A DNA stretch of 64,000 bases from DASSUW01 sp963849695 (GCA_963849695.1 CAWKIT010000026.1:1-64000); one strand, 5' to 3'. Positions 53,959 to 63,412 are shown, counted from the stretch's first letter. Numbers and translations are program-made. Notes: generated by a model from the letters alone, not told the origin.

Positions 53959-55119
53959 ATGTCGTGCGGCGCTCGCGCGGTGTGCCGCGCCGCGGTCGCG
54001 GGTGTGCTGCTCGTGGCGGCCGGCTGCGGGTCGTCGGGTGGCGACCCGCCGCCTCCGGTGCGCGCCGGGGCGACGCCGACCCCGTCGCAGACGCCGGCGG
54101 CCGAGGAGCCGCCGCCCGTGACCGCGATCGTGTGGGGGCTCGAGCGACCGGCGCGCGCCGCGCGGCGGCTGCGCCGGCTTCCCGCGGTGGCGGCCGCAAC
54201 CACAGTCGGTCGCGGGGTCGTGCTGCTGACCGCGGGCGTGGCTGCGGACGGCCGCGTCGCGCAACGCGTGCGCGCCGGCTACGCGGTGCCGCTCGACACG
54301 CTCGCCGTCGACCCGCGCGGCTACGCCGCCACGCTGCCGGAGGCGCAGCGCGGCGCGTTCGCGAGGCTGCGACCGGGCCGGGCGATCCTGTCGGCGACGT
54401 CGGCGAGGCTGCGAAAGGTCGGCGCCGGAGGGGTGCTGCGGCTCGCCGGCGGACGGCGGCTGCGCGTCGTCGCAGTGGTCGACGACGCCGCCCTGCGCGA
54501 CGCCGAGCTCGCGCTGGCGAGCCGCGACCGCCGCGTGGAGTCGCTGCGCAGCACGGTGATGGTGCTCCTGCGCGAGCCCGTCAGACCCGGCGAGCTGCTC
54601 CGCCGCACCGAGCGCGACGCCGCCGCCCGCATCGTCGACGGCGCCGGGCCGGCCGGCCCCGCGCGGCCGATCCAGATGAAGCTGGCGTTCGGCGAGCCGG
54701 CGGTCGGCCTGCCGTACGGCGACGACTGGATCCGGCTCGACCCCGGGTTCGTGCGCCGGCACATCGTCACCCGCCAGGCGCCGATCCTCGGCAGCGTCAC
54801 CTGCCACCGGGCGACGATCGGCCCGCTGCGGGCGGCGCTCGGCGAGCTCGCGAGGCGCGGCCTCGCCCGGCTCGTCGACCCGGCCGACTACGCCGGCTGC
54901 TACGCACCGCGCCGGATCCAGCCGAGCGGCCAGCTCTCGCTGCACGCGTGGGGCGTCGCGATCGACATCAACGCGGCCGCCAACCCGTTCATGGGCCGCT
55001 CGCGCCAGGACCCGCGGCTGGTGCGCACGATGCAGCGCCACGGGTTCACGTGGGGCGGCGAGTGGCCGACCCGTCCGGACCCGATGCACTTCGAGCTGCG
55101 TAACCTGCCGCGGCCATGA
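53959..55119 (+). CDS. Lipoprotein with MacB/FtsX-like domain and C-terminal M15 peptidase
   Basis: 386 residues. A lipobox (LLVAAGC, Cys23) marks a membrane-anchored outer protein. Residues 55-230 resemble the extracellular domain of MacB/FtsX proteins (VAAATTVGRGVVLLTAGVAA, GAGGVLRLAGGRRLRVVAVV). The C-terminus is a VanY/M15-type D-Ala-D-Ala carboxypeptidase: SLHAWGVAIDINAAANPF (zinc His and Asp) and DPMHFEL (His). It probably trims peptidoglycan. The domain pairing is a hypothesis from pattern, not a database match. The GST gene begins within its stop (ATGA). Confidence 0.75.
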   Translation: MSCGARAVCRAAVAGVLLVAAGCGSSGGDPPPPVRAGATPTPSQTPAAEEPPPVTAIVWGLERPARAARRLRRLPAVAAATTVGRGVVLLTAGVAADGRVAQRVRAGYAVPLDTLAVDPRGYAATLPEAQRGAFARLRPGRAILSATSARLRKVGAGGVLRLAGGRRLRVVAVVDDAALRDAELALASRDRRVESLRSTVMVLLREPVRPGELLRRTERDAAARIVDGAGPAGPARPIQMKLAFGEPAVGLPYGDDWIRLDPGFVRRHIVTRQAPILGSVTCHRATIGPLRAALGELARRGLARLVDPADYAGCYAPRRIQPSGQLSLHAWGVAIDINAAANPFMGRSRQDPRLVRTMQRHGFTWGGEWPTRPDPMHFELRNLPRP

Positions 55120-55751
55120 AGCTCTACGAGCACGCCTCCTCCGGCAACTGCCTGAAGTGTCGCCTGGTCCTGCGCCGGCTCGAGCTGCCGTACGAGTCGG
55201 TCTCCGTCGACCTGTTCCGGGGCGAGACCCGGACGCCCGAGCACTTCGGCCGCAATCCCGACGGCCGCATCCCGGTGCTCGAGACCGACGACGGCGAGAT
55301 GATCCCCGAGTCCGGGGCGATCCTCCTGCACCTCGCGGAGGGGACGCCGCTGCTCCCCGCGCCCGGCACCATCGAGCGCACGCGTGTGCATCAGTGGATG
55401 TTCTTCGAGCAGAACCGGATCGAGGCCGACCTGTCGGTCGCGCGCTTCATGAAGCTCGCCGGGCGCGACGTCACGCTGCCGGAGGCGTTCGCGCAGCGGC
55501 TCGAGCGCGGCCGCGACGCGCTCGGGGCGCTCGACCGCGGCCTCGCCGACGGCCGCCCGTTCCTCGCCGGCGACACCTTCACGATCGCCGACATCGCGGT
55601 CTACGGCTACGGACACTGCGGCGCCGACGCGGGCGCCGACCCGCGCGAGCACGCCAACGTCGCGGCGTGGCTCGACCGCGTCGAGGCGACCCCCGGCTTC
55701 GTCAACGACCTCGAGCCCGTCCCCGCCCACGTCTCCGAGCGGCCGCTGTGA
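55116..55751 (+). CDS. Glutathione S-transferase family protein
   Basis: 211 residues. Thioredoxin-like N-domain (LYEHASSGNCLKCRLVLRRL, RIPVLETDDGEMIPESGAIL with the Glu-Ser that binds the gamma-glutamyl part) and a helical C-domain (FLAGDTFTIADIAVYGYGHC). Actinobacteria of this group mostly lack glutathione, so the real thiol or function is unclear. Translationally coupled to the preceding lipoprotein. Confidence 0.9.
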   Translation: MKLYEHASSGNCLKCRLVLRRLELPYESVSVDLFRGETRTPEHFGRNPDGRIPVLETDDGEMIPESGAILLHLAEGTPLLPAPGTIERTRVHQWMFFEQNRIEADLSVARFMKLAGRDVTLPEAFAQRLERGRDALGALDRGLADGRPFLAGDTFTIADIAVYGYGHCGADAGADPREHANVAAWLDRVEATPGFVNDLEPVPAHVSERPL

Positions 55752-55782
55752 AACGGCTGGAAATTTCGGGTAGCACCGGGGT

Positions 55783-56016
55783 ATGGCGAAAGATCACGGA
55801 CCATCCATCAAAGACGACAAGCAATACGAGGGCCTGCGCAAGAAGGGCATGAGCAAGTCGCGGGCCGCGGCGATCGCGAACGATCCCGATTCGTCCAAGA
55901 AGGGCGGCAAGGCGTCCGGCTCCGGCAAGAAGCGGGACACCAAGAGCCAGGGCGGCACGAAGGCCCAGAAGGCCGCCGCCGGCCGCAAGGGCGGCAAGGC
56001 CGCCTCGAAGAGCTAG
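55783..56016 (+). CDS. Small basic Lys/Gly-rich protein (DUF7218-like)
   Basis: 77 residues: MAKDHGPSIKDDKQYEGLRK then KGMSKSRAAAIANDPDSSKK, followed by repeated KKGGKAS-type segments. Such proteins are widespread, small and likely nucleic-acid binding or stress-linked; family assignment from memory is tentative. It stands alone, 32 bp after the GST gene. Confidence 0.75.
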   Translation: MAKDHGPSIKDDKQYEGLRKKGMSKSRAAAIANDPDSSKKGGKASGSGKKRDTKSQGGTKAQKAAAGRKGGKAASKS

Positions 56017-56054
56017 GTCACCACCCACTGACGCGCCCCACGGGCGCTCGTCTC

Positions 56055-56068
56055 TACACTCGTCATGG
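56055..56068 (+). promoter_or_regulatory. Alkaline phosphatase promoter, leaderless type
   Basis: TACACT at 56055-56060, 8 nt before ATG 56069. No Pho box was recognised. Confidence 0.45.
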
Positions 56069-57355
56069 ATGCAGTTCACGGCGTTGTCGCGCAGGCCGTG
56101 GCGTGCGGCGCTGGTGGCAAGCGTGGTGGCGTTGGCGGCGGCGGCTCTGGTCTGGGGGGTGACGAGCTCCGGAGGCTCGGGCGGCGACGAGCCCGAGCCC
56201 ACGGCCAAGAACGTCATCTTCGTGATGGGCGACGGGATGGGGGCGTCGGCTCGCTCCCTCATCCGGCTCGCGACGACGGGCCATGACGGCGACCTGGCCA
56301 TGAACCGGCTGCGCTACGCGGGGCTGGTCGAGACCGATCCGGACGATGACCGGGAGCCGGTGACCGACTCGGCGGCCGCGGCGACGGCGTTCGCGACCGG
56401 GGTGCGGACCTACAACGGCGCCGTCGGCGTCGACACCCAGGCCCGGCCCGTGCCGACGCTGCTCGAGCGCGCGCGGGCGGCCGGCAGGGCGACCGGGCTC
56501 GTCACGACCGCGGAGGTGACCGACGCCTCGCCCGCCGCCTTCGGCGCGCACGTCGAAGACCGGGCGCAGCAGAGCGAGGTCGCCCGCCAGTACCTCGAGG
56601 ACAGCAAGCCCGACGTGATCCTGGGCGGCGGCGAGGACCGCTGGCTCGAGCCCGGGAACCCTGGCGCATACCCGGACCACCCGCGCAAGGACCCGGCCGA
56701 GGAGAGCAGCAGCGACCGCGGGGACCTGCTCGCCCGCGCCCAGGAGCTCGGCTACGAATACGTGTCCGACCGCACCGGCCTGGAGGAAGCTCGCGGACCC
56801 AAGCTGCTCGGCCTGTTCGCCAACGCGGAGATGTACGAGCAGCGCCCGGAGGGAGAGGGCGACCTGTACGAGCCCGTCGTCCCGCTGGACGAGATGACCG
56901 CGAAGGCGCTGAGCATCCTCGAGCGCGATCCCGAGGGCTTCTTCCTGTTCGTCGAGGAGGACGGCATCGACGAGTTCTCGCACCAGAACAACGCGCGCAT
57001 GACGATCCGCAGCGGGCAGGCGCTCGACCGCGCCGTCGAGGTAGCCGCGCGGTACACGGCGGCGCATCCGGACACGCTGCTGGTGGTGGCCGCCGACCAC
57101 GCGACGGGTGGGCTCGCGATCGAGAACGTCGATCCCGCCGGCGAATCCCGGGCCGGCGACTCGGCCGAGGACGGCCCCTTCACGGTGGCGGGCACCGACC
57201 TCCGGTTCCTCGTCGACTGGTCGACCGACGCGCACACCGGCGAGGCCGTGCCCGTGACCGCGGACGGTCCGGGCGCGGCGGCGCTCGCGCGCGTGCAGAA
57301 GAACACCGACGTGCACGACACGATCCTTCGGGCCATGGGGCTCGGCGGCGACTGA
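56069..57355 (+). CDS. Alkaline phosphatase (PhoA superfamily)
   Basis: 428 residues. N-terminal signal or anchor helix (RAALVASVVALAAAALVWGV). Zinc/magnesium site residues are visible: KNVIFVMGDGMGAS (D55), VTDSAAAATAFATG (nucleophile S101), EEDGIDEFSHQNNAR, VVAADHATGGLAI, and TDAHTGEAVPV. Hydrolyses phosphate monoesters outside the membrane to supply phosphate. Single gene, no transporter nearby. Confidence 0.93.
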   Translation: MQFTALSRRPWRAALVASVVALAAAALVWGVTSSGGSGGDEPEPTAKNVIFVMGDGMGASARSLIRLATTGHDGDLAMNRLRYAGLVETDPDDDREPVTDSAAAATAFATGVRTYNGAVGVDTQARPVPTLLERARAAGRATGLVTTAEVTDASPAAFGAHVEDRAQQSEVARQYLEDSKPDVILGGGEDRWLEPGNPGAYPDHPRKDPAEESSSDRGDLLARAQELGYEYVSDRTGLEEARGPKLLGLFANAEMYEQRPEGEGDLYEPVVPLDEMTAKALSILERDPEGFFLFVEEDGIDEFSHQNNARMTIRSGQALDRAVEVAARYTAAHPDTLLVVAADHATGGLAIENVDPAGESRAGDSAEDGPFTVAGTDLRFLVDWSTDAHTGEAVPVTADGPGAAALARVQKNTDVHDTILRAMGLGGD

Positions 57356-57407
57356 AGCGGCGCGGCTCAGGCGTGACGACTTCCCGCCCTGTGTCAGCAT
57401 CGCCCGT

Positions 57408-59165
57408 ATGAGCGCGAACTCCCTGGGCCGGATGGTGCTGGACTCCACCGAGCGCCACAGCGGCGCCGCGATCCGCTTCCCGCGCGACGGGACGTGGCAC
57501 GAGTGGTCGTTCGCGGAGCTCGGCAACGCGGTCCGCGAGCTGGCCCGCGGCCTCGTCGCGCTCGGCCTCGAGCCCGGCGACCGCGTGGCGCTGCTGGGCG
57601 AGACGCGCCCGGAATGGACGCTGGCCGACGCCGCCCTGCTGGCCGCCGGCGTCGTCGTCGTGCCGGTCTACCACACGAACTCGCCCGAGGAGTGCCGCTA
57701 CGTGGTCGACCACGCCGGCGCCCGCGCGATCATCGTCGAGAACGCGGCGCAGCTCGAGAAGATCGAGGCGGTGCGCGGCGAGCTGCCGGGCCTCGAGCAC
57801 ATCGTGAGCATGGAGCCGGCCGGCGACACCACCACGGTCGCCGACGTGCGAGCCCGCGCCGGCGAGGTCGAGGAGGCCGAGCTGCAGCGCCGGCTCGACG
57901 CCATCGGCGCCGATGACGTCGCCACCATCGTCTACACGTCCGGCACCACCGGTCCGCCCAAGGGCTGCATGCTGACCCACCGCAACGTCCTGTTCACCGG
58001 CGACGCGTACATCGAGCGGGCCGACCTGCGGCCGCCCGCCACCCTGTTCATGTTCCTGCCGCTCGCGCACGCGCTCGCGCGGGTGGTCCAGATGGTCTCG
58101 ATCCAGACCGGCGGCACGCTGGCCTTCTGGAGCGGCGACCCGCGCCGGCTGGTGGAGGACGTCGGCGCGGCAAAGCCCACGCACTTCCCGTCGGTCCCGC
58201 GCGTGTTCGAGAAGATCCACGCGCGCGTGCTCGCTCGCGGCGAGGAGGGCAGCGCCGTCAAGCAGCGCCTTTTCTCGTGGGCGATCGCGACCGGCCGCAA
58301 GGCGCGCCCCGCGCTGCGCGCCGGCAACGCGTCGGCCGCCCTCAAGGCGCAGTACGCGCTCGCCGACCGGCTCGTGCTGTCGAAGGTCCGCGAGCTGTTC
58401 GGCGGGCGGCTCGAGCTCGCGCTCACCGGCGCCGCCCCGATCCCGGGCGAGGTGCTCGAGTTCCTCGACGCGTGCGGGATCACCGTGCTCGAGGGCTACG
58501 GCATGACCGAGACATGCGCCGCCGCCACGCTGAATCCGCCGGACGATCCGCGCTTCGGCACCGTCGGGCCGCGCCTGGCCGGCACCGACGTCCGGATCGC
58601 CGACGACGGCGAGATCCTGCTCAGCGGCCCGAACGTGTTCAAGGGCTACCACCGCAACGACGAGGCCACCCGCGAGGTGTTCGAGGGCGAGGCCGTGCGC
58701 ACCGGCGACCTCGGCGAGCTCCACGACGGCTATCTGCGCATCACCGGCCGCAAGAAGGACCTGATCATCACCTCGAGCGGCAAGAACATCTCCCCCACCA
58801 ACATCGAGAACGCGCTGCGCGAGTCGCGCTGGATCTCGCAGGCGGTCGTGCACGGCGACAACCGCTCGTACCTGGTGGCGCTGCTCACGCTCGACGCCGA
58901 AGAGGCAGCGGCCCTGGCCGAGGAGCTGGGAATCGGCGGCGACGCGCCGGCGATGGCCGGCCATCCGCAGGTACGCGAGGCGCTCCAGCGCGACGTCGAC
59001 CAGGCCAACTCGCGCTTCGCCCGCATCGAGCAGGTCAAGAAGTTCACGGTGCTCGAGCAGGACCTCAGCCAGGAGGCCGGCGAGCTGACCCCGACCATGA
59101 AGGTCAAGCGCGCGGTCGTCGAGCAGCGCTACGCCGACACGTTCCGCGAGCTGTACGACGGGTAG
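57408..59165 (+). CDS. Long-chain acyl-CoA synthetase (AMP-dependent, FadD15-like)
   Basis: 585 residues. ANL motifs: TIVYTSGTTGPPKGCMLTHR (P-loop), VLEGYGMTETCAAATLNPP, LHDGYLRITGRKKDLIITSS, and the late GKNISPTNIENAL. Activates fatty acids to acyl-CoA. The frame and length fit the long-chain group. Followed after 10 bp by an MDR oxidoreductase gene. Confidence 0.93.
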   Translation: MSANSLGRMVLDSTERHSGAAIRFPRDGTWHEWSFAELGNAVRELARGLVALGLEPGDRVALLGETRPEWTLADAALLAAGVVVVPVYHTNSPEECRYVVDHAGARAIIVENAAQLEKIEAVRGELPGLEHIVSMEPAGDTTTVADVRARAGEVEEAELQRRLDAIGADDVATIVYTSGTTGPPKGCMLTHRNVLFTGDAYIERADLRPPATLFMFLPLAHALARVVQMVSIQTGGTLAFWSGDPRRLVEDVGAAKPTHFPSVPRVFEKIHARVLARGEEGSAVKQRLFSWAIATGRKARPALRAGNASAALKAQYALADRLVLSKVRELFGGRLELALTGAAPIPGEVLEFLDACGITVLEGYGMTETCAAATLNPPDDPRFGTVGPRLAGTDVRIADDGEILLSGPNVFKGYHRNDEATREVFEGEAVRTGDLGELHDGYLRITGRKKDLIITSSGKNISPTNIENALRESRWISQAVVHGDNRSYLVALLTLDAEEAAALAEELGIGGDAPAMAGHPQVREALQRDVDQANSRFARIEQVKKFTVLEQDLSQEAGELTPTMKVKRAVVEQRYADTFRELYDG

Positions 59166-59175
59166 GCGAGGGCGC

Positions 59176-60141
59176 ATGCTCGCCGCCTACGTCGAAGCGA
59201 CCGACGCCGACGACCCGCTCGCCGCGCTGGACGTCGGTGAGCGGCCCGAACCCGAGCCGCCGGACGGGTGGACGACCGTCGAGGTCCGCGCCGCTTCGCT
59301 CAACCACCACGACCTGTGGTCGCTGCGCGGGGTCGGCCTCCCCGACGACCGGCTCCCGATGATCCTCGGCTGCGACGCCGCCGGCGTCGACGCCGACGGC
59401 AACGAGGTGATCGTGCACTCGGTGATCGCGACCGACGGCTGGCGCGGCGACGAGACGCTGGACCCGGGGCGCACGCTGCTGTCGGAGATGCACCAGGGCA
59501 CGCTCGCCGAGCGCGTGGCGGTGCCGCGCGGCAATCTCGTGCCCAAGCCGGCGGCGCTCTCGTTCGAGGAGGCGTCGTGCCTGCCGACCGCGTGGCTGAC
59601 CGCCTACCGGATGCTGTTCGTCAAGGCCGGGGTGCAGCCGGGCGACACCGTGCTGATCCAGGGGGCCGGCGGCGGCGTGGCCAGCGCCGCGACCGTGCTC
59701 GCCCGCCAGGCCGGCCTGCGCGTGTGGGTGACGTCGCGCGATGCGGCGAAGGGCGAGCGCGCCGTCGAGCTCGGCGCCCACGAGGCGTTCGAGACCGGCG
59801 CGCGGCTGCCGGAGCGCGTGGACGCCGTGCTCGAGACCGTCGGCGAGGCGACGTGGAAGCACTCGCTGCGCGCGCTGCGGCCGGGCGGGACGCTGGTCGT
59901 CTCGGGCGGCACCAGCGGCTTCGCGCCGTCCGCCGAGCTCCAGCGCGTGTTCTTCCTGCAGCTCAGCGTCATCGGCTCGACGATGGGCACCCGCGACGAG
60001 CTCACGCGGCTCGCGCGGCTGTGCGAGACGAGCGGGGTGCGGCCCCGGATCGATCGTGTCCTGCCGCTGTCCGACGCGCGCGAGGGCTTCGCGGCGATGG
60101 ACGCGGGCGATGTGTTTGGAAAGATCGTGTTCACGCCATGA
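59176..60141 (+). CDS. MDR-superfamily quinone oxidoreductase-like protein
   Basis: 321 residues. N-terminal catalytic domain (EVRAASLNHHDLWSLRGVGL, PMILGCDAAGVDADGNEV) without obvious structural-zinc cysteines, and a nucleotide-binding domain (VLIQGAGGGVASAATVLARQ). Similar to zinc-free enoyl/quinone reductases. May act on lipid intermediates with the neighbouring synthetase (inference). ATGA overlap with the next gene. Confidence 0.88.
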   Translation: MLAAYVEATDADDPLAALDVGERPEPEPPDGWTTVEVRAASLNHHDLWSLRGVGLPDDRLPMILGCDAAGVDADGNEVIVHSVIATDGWRGDETLDPGRTLLSEMHQGTLAERVAVPRGNLVPKPAALSFEEASCLPTAWLTAYRMLFVKAGVQPGDTVLIQGAGGGVASAATVLARQAGLRVWVTSRDAAKGERAVELGAHEAFETGARLPERVDAVLETVGEATWKHSLRALRPGGTLVVSGGTSGFAPSAELQRVFFLQLSVIGSTMGTRDELTRLARLCETSGVRPRIDRVLPLSDAREGFAAMDAGDVFGKIVFTP

Positions 60142-60608
60142 GCCTCTACGAGATCTCGGTGTTCGTGCACGTCACGGCGGTCATGGTCGGCTTCGGCGCC
60201 ACCTTCGCCGAGTCGATCATGTTCCCGGTCGCGATGAAGGCCGGGGTTCGCCACCTGCCCTACGTGCACCGGCTGCAGCTCGCCATCAACCAGCGGCTCG
60301 CCACGCCGGCGATGGTCGTGGTCCTCCTGACCGGCGTCTACCAGACCGCCGACGGCGACTGGGGCTTCGGGTCGTTCTGGATCAGCGCGACGTTCCTGAT
60401 CGTGATCGCGGTCGGCGGCCTGCTCGGCGCGTACTTCATCCCCGCCGACCGGCGGCTCGCCGCTCAGGCCGAGCGCGAGCTCGAGGAGACCGGCAACGTG
60501 TCCGAGGACTACCTGCGCCAGGCCCGCCGCGAGGGCGCGATCGGCGCGCTGACCGGCCTCCTGCTGATCGCGGCCGTCTTCCTGATGGTCACGAAGCCGG
60601 GAGCGTGA
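60138..60608 (+). CDS. DUF2269-like membrane protein
   Basis: 156 residues, four predicted helices (YEISVFVHVTAVMVGFGATF, LATPAMVVVLLTGVYQTADG, FWISATFLIVIAVGGLLGAY, IGALTGLLLIAAVFLMV). Matches the pattern of DUF2269 proteins of unknown role. Coupled by overlap to the MDR gene; its 3' end overlaps the convergent monooxygenase by 20 bp. Confidence 0.8.
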   Translation: MSLYEISVFVHVTAVMVGFGATFAESIMFPVAMKAGVRHLPYVHRLQLAINQRLATPAMVVVLLTGVYQTADGDWGFGSFWISATFLIVIAVGGLLGAYFIPADRRLAAQAERELEETGNVSEDYLRQARREGAIGALTGLLLIAAVFLMVTKPGA

Positions 60609-62079
60609 CCCCGGCGACCGGCACCGGCGCCTCGAGCCGGTACGCGGCGGGCTCGAGCGCCGCGGCGCGGCGGCGGAACCGCCACGTCCAGTCGGGCCAG
60701 ATCGTGGAGTTGCGGCCGGTACGGTCGAGGTACCAGCTCGCGCAGCCGGTGTTCCACACCGTGCCCTCGAGCCTGCGCTCGAGCTCGGCGTTGAAGCGCG
60801 CCTGCGCCTCGGGGCGGACCTCGATCGTGTCGGCCCCGCGGTCGCGCATCAGCCGCAGCGCGTCCATGACGTGGGCGATCTGCGACTCGATCATGTAGAC
60901 CATCGAGCTGTGCCCGAGGCCGGTGTTCGGGCCGAGCAGGAAGAACAGGTTCGGGAAGCCGGCGATGCTCGTGCCGAGGAATGCGCGCGGGCTGCCGTGC
61001 CAGAGATCGTCGAGCAGGGCGCCGGCGCGCCCGCGCACGCGATGCGCCGCCGGGATGTCGGTGACGTGGAAGCCGGTGCCGAACACGATCGCGTCGACCT
61101 CGCGCTCGGTGCCGTCGGCGGTCACGATCGAGCGCGCGCGGACCTCGCTGACCGGGTCGGTGACGAGCTCGACGTTCGGCTCGGTCAGCGCCCGGTACCA
61201 GTGGTTGGAGGGCAGGATCCGCTTGCAGCCGATCGTGTAGCCGGGCGTGACCTTGGCGCGCAGCTGCGGGTCGTCGATCTGGCTCTCCATGTGCTTGCGC
61301 GCGAGCCGCTCGAGCACCTTCATCAGCCGCGGGCTCTTGACGAAGCCGAGCACGAGCGCCTCGCGGCCGGCGTAGATGCCGCCGCGGACGAGCTTCTGGG
61401 CCGCCGGGACGGCGCGGTACAGCCGCCGCTCCCGATCGGTGATCGGGCGGTTCGAGTGCGGCAGGACCCACGGCGGCGTGCGCTGGAAGACGTGCAGCCG
61501 GGCGACCTGCCTCTGGATCTCCGGCACGTACTGGATCGCCGAGGCGCCGGTGCCGATCGAGGCCACGCGTCGGTTGGAGAGGTCGAAGTCGTGGCTCCAG
61601 CGGGCCGAGTGCCAGGTCGCGCCCTCGAAGCCGTCGAGGCCGGGGATGTACGGGATCCGCGGCTCGGTCAGCGGGCCCATCCCGGCGATCAGCACGCGGG
61701 CGGTGAGCGTCCCGTGTGTCGTCTTCAGCTGCCACCGGCGCTCCTCTTCGAGCCAGGTGGCGGACTCGACGTCGCACTTCAGGCGCACGTGCGGGCGGAT
61801 GCCGAACCGGTCGGCGCACCGGCGCAGGTACGACCAGATCTCGGGCTGGCTCGAGTAGCTCTGGCTCCAGTCGGGGTTCGGCGCGAACGAGAACGAGTAC
61901 AGGTGCGAAGGCACGTCGCACGCGCAGCCCGGATACGTGTTCGCCTGCCACGTGCCGCCCACCTCGTCGGCGCGCTCGAGCACGACGAAGTCGTCGAGGC
62001 CGGCCTGTCTCAGGCGGATCGCCATGCCGAGGCCGCTGAACCCACCGCCGATGATCGCGACGTCGATGTCGGAGGTCAT
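60589..62079 (-). CDS. Flavin monooxygenase, Baeyer-Villiger type
   Basis: 496 residues from ATG 62079. Two Rossmann motifs, VAIIGGGFSGLGMAIRLRQA and RVASIGTGASAIQYVPEI, flank the Baeyer-Villiger fingerprint FEGATWHSARW (151-161, FxGxxxHxxxW). Uses FAD and NADPH to oxidise ketones; substrate unknown. A longer frame to 62193 would cross into the divergent oxidase promoter. Confidence 0.92.
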   Translation of the reverse strand: MTSDIDVAIIGGGFSGLGMAIRLRQAGLDDFVVLERADEVGGTWQANTYPGCACDVPSHLYSFSFAPNPDWSQSYSSQPEIWSYLRRCADRFGIRPHVRLKCDVESATWLEEERRWQLKTTHGTLTARVLIAGMGPLTEPRIPYIPGLDGFEGATWHSARWSHDFDLSNRRVASIGTGASAIQYVPEIQRQVARLHVFQRTPPWVLPHSNRPITDRERRLYRAVPAAQKLVRGGIYAGREALVLGFVKSPRLMKVLERLARKHMESQIDDPQLRAKVTPGYTIGCKRILPSNHWYRALTEPNVELVTDPVSEVRARSIVTADGTEREVDAIVFGTGFHVTDIPAAHRVRGRAGALLDDLWHGSPRAFLGTSIAGFPNLFFLLGPNTGLGHSSMVYMIESQIAHVMDALRLMRDRGADTIEVRPEAQARFNAELERRLEGTVWNTGCASWYLDRTGRNSTIWPDWTWRFRRRAAALEPAAYRLEAPVPVAGVTLPAS

Positions 62080-62119
62080 GGCGGGTTCGATATTCGCACG
62101 ACCCACCTCGACATCTCTT

Positions 62120-62143
62120 TTTAGGCATGCCATAATCTCTCTC
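62120..62143 (+). promoter_or_regulatory. Palindromic site and promoter before the multicopper oxidase
   Basis: GGCATGCC (62124-62131), an 8-bp perfect palindrome flanked by TTTA and ATAA, overlaps a CATAAT/TAATCT -10 region (62131-62138) 5-7 nt before the GTG. The layout TTTAGGC-like...GCCATAA resembles operators of DtxR/MntR-type metal regulators. Not a verified match. Confidence 0.4.
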
Positions 62144-63412
62144 GTGGCAGAACTCACGCGTCGCAAGCTGCTGGCCGGATCGCTCGCCGCCACCGGCGGG
62201 GCGGCGCTTCTGCACGGCGCGGTGCCTCATCCCCACCCGTGGGAGGCCGAGGCCGCCGCGCAGCCGCACCACGGCGGTGAGCACCCCGGTGGCCATGCCG
62301 ACTTCCGCGACGGCCGCACGGTCGACCACGCGGCGAACGGGTTCGACCCGCACGAGATCCTGCGCGACTTCGACTGGGGCACCACGAGCAGGCTCGCGAG
62401 CGGGCGGGTGGTTCGCGAGTGGGAGCTGTATGCGGTCGAGCAGGAGATCGAGATCGCGCCCGGGGTCAAGTTCGCGGCCTGGAGCTACAACCAGCGCGTC
62501 CCCGGCCCGACGCTGCGCTGCCGCGAGGGCGAGCGGCTGCGGATCACGTTCATCAACGGCTCGCAGCACCCGCACACGATCCACTTCCACGGCATCCACC
62601 CGGCCGAGATGGACGGCGTGCCCGGCCTCGGCGCCGGCGAGATCGGGCCCGGCGGCAGGACCGTCTACGAGTTCGACGCGCTGCCGGCCGGCCTGCACCT
62701 CTACCACTGCCACGTGCGCCCGCTGGCCGACCACATCGCCAAGGGCCTGTACGGCACGTTCATCGTCGACCCCGCCGACGGCCGCGAGGACGCCGACGAG
62801 CTCGTGATGGTGATGAACGGGTTCGACACCAACTTCGACCGCGCGAACGAGATGTACGCGGCCAACTCGATCCCGTTCGCGTACATGAACACGCCGATCC
62901 AGGTCAAGCGCGACGAGCTGGTGCGGATCTATCTCGTCAACGTGCTCGAGTTCGACCTCATCAACTCGTTCCACCTGCACGGGAACCTGTTCAACTACTT
63001 CCCGACCGGGACCTCGAAGACACCGTCCGAGTTCACCGACACGGTGATGCTGTGCCAGGGCCAGCGCGGCATCCTCGAGTGGCGCTTCGCCCATCCGGGC
63101 AAGTTCATGTTCCACGCGCACCAGTCCGAGTTCACCGAGCTCGGCTGGCAGGGGTTCTTCGAGGTCTACGCTGATGGAGGGCCGCGCCGCCACCGTCGAG
63201 GAGCTGCGCTCGAGCCGGATGCCGGCGTGGCTGCTCGGGCTGATCCCGCTCCTCCTCATCATGCTCGCGGTCGGCGCCTTCGCGCTGCTCGACGGGCCGG
63301 GCCTCAGCGAGCGCCGCGGGCCGCCGGTCGAGGAGCTGGCGGTCGAGCGCACGAAGCTCACGCCGGGCGTGATCGAGCTCACCGTGCGCAACGACGGGCC
63401 GGACGCGCGTGA
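62144..63412 (+). CDS. Two-domain multicopper oxidase, Tat-exported
   Basis: The homologous part is residues 1-343. Twin-arginine signal (TRRKLLAGSLAATGGAALLH), a His-rich linker, then copper motifs HPHTIHFHGIH (147-150 core), LHLYHCHVRPLADHIAKGLY (T1 Cys in domain 1), NSFHLHGNLF, and FMFHAHQSEFTELGW, giving a two-domain laccase-like enzyme. After FFEVYA (63172) the frame continues for about 80 arginine-rich residues only because it lies out of frame inside the next gene; one added base before 63172 would end it at the TGA of a TGATG overlap. Probable frameshift or sequencing error. Metal or phenol oxidation is inferred. Confidence 0.85.
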   Translation: MAELTRRKLLAGSLAATGGAALLHGAVPHPHPWEAEAAAQPHHGGEHPGGHADFRDGRTVDHAANGFDPHEILRDFDWGTTSRLASGRVVREWELYAVEQEIEIAPGVKFAAWSYNQRVPGPTLRCREGERLRITFINGSQHPHTIHFHGIHPAEMDGVPGLGAGEIGPGGRTVYEFDALPAGLHLYHCHVRPLADHIAKGLYGTFIVDPADGREDADELVMVMNGFDTNFDRANEMYAANSIPFAYMNTPIQVKRDELVRIYLVNVLEFDLINSFHLHGNLFNYFPTGTSKTPSEFTDTVMLCQGQRGILEWRFAHPGKFMFHAHQSEFTELGWQGFFEVYADGGPRRHRRGAALEPDAGVAARADPAPPHHARGRRLRAARRAGPQRAPRAAGRGAGGRAHEAHAGRDRAHRAQRRAGRA

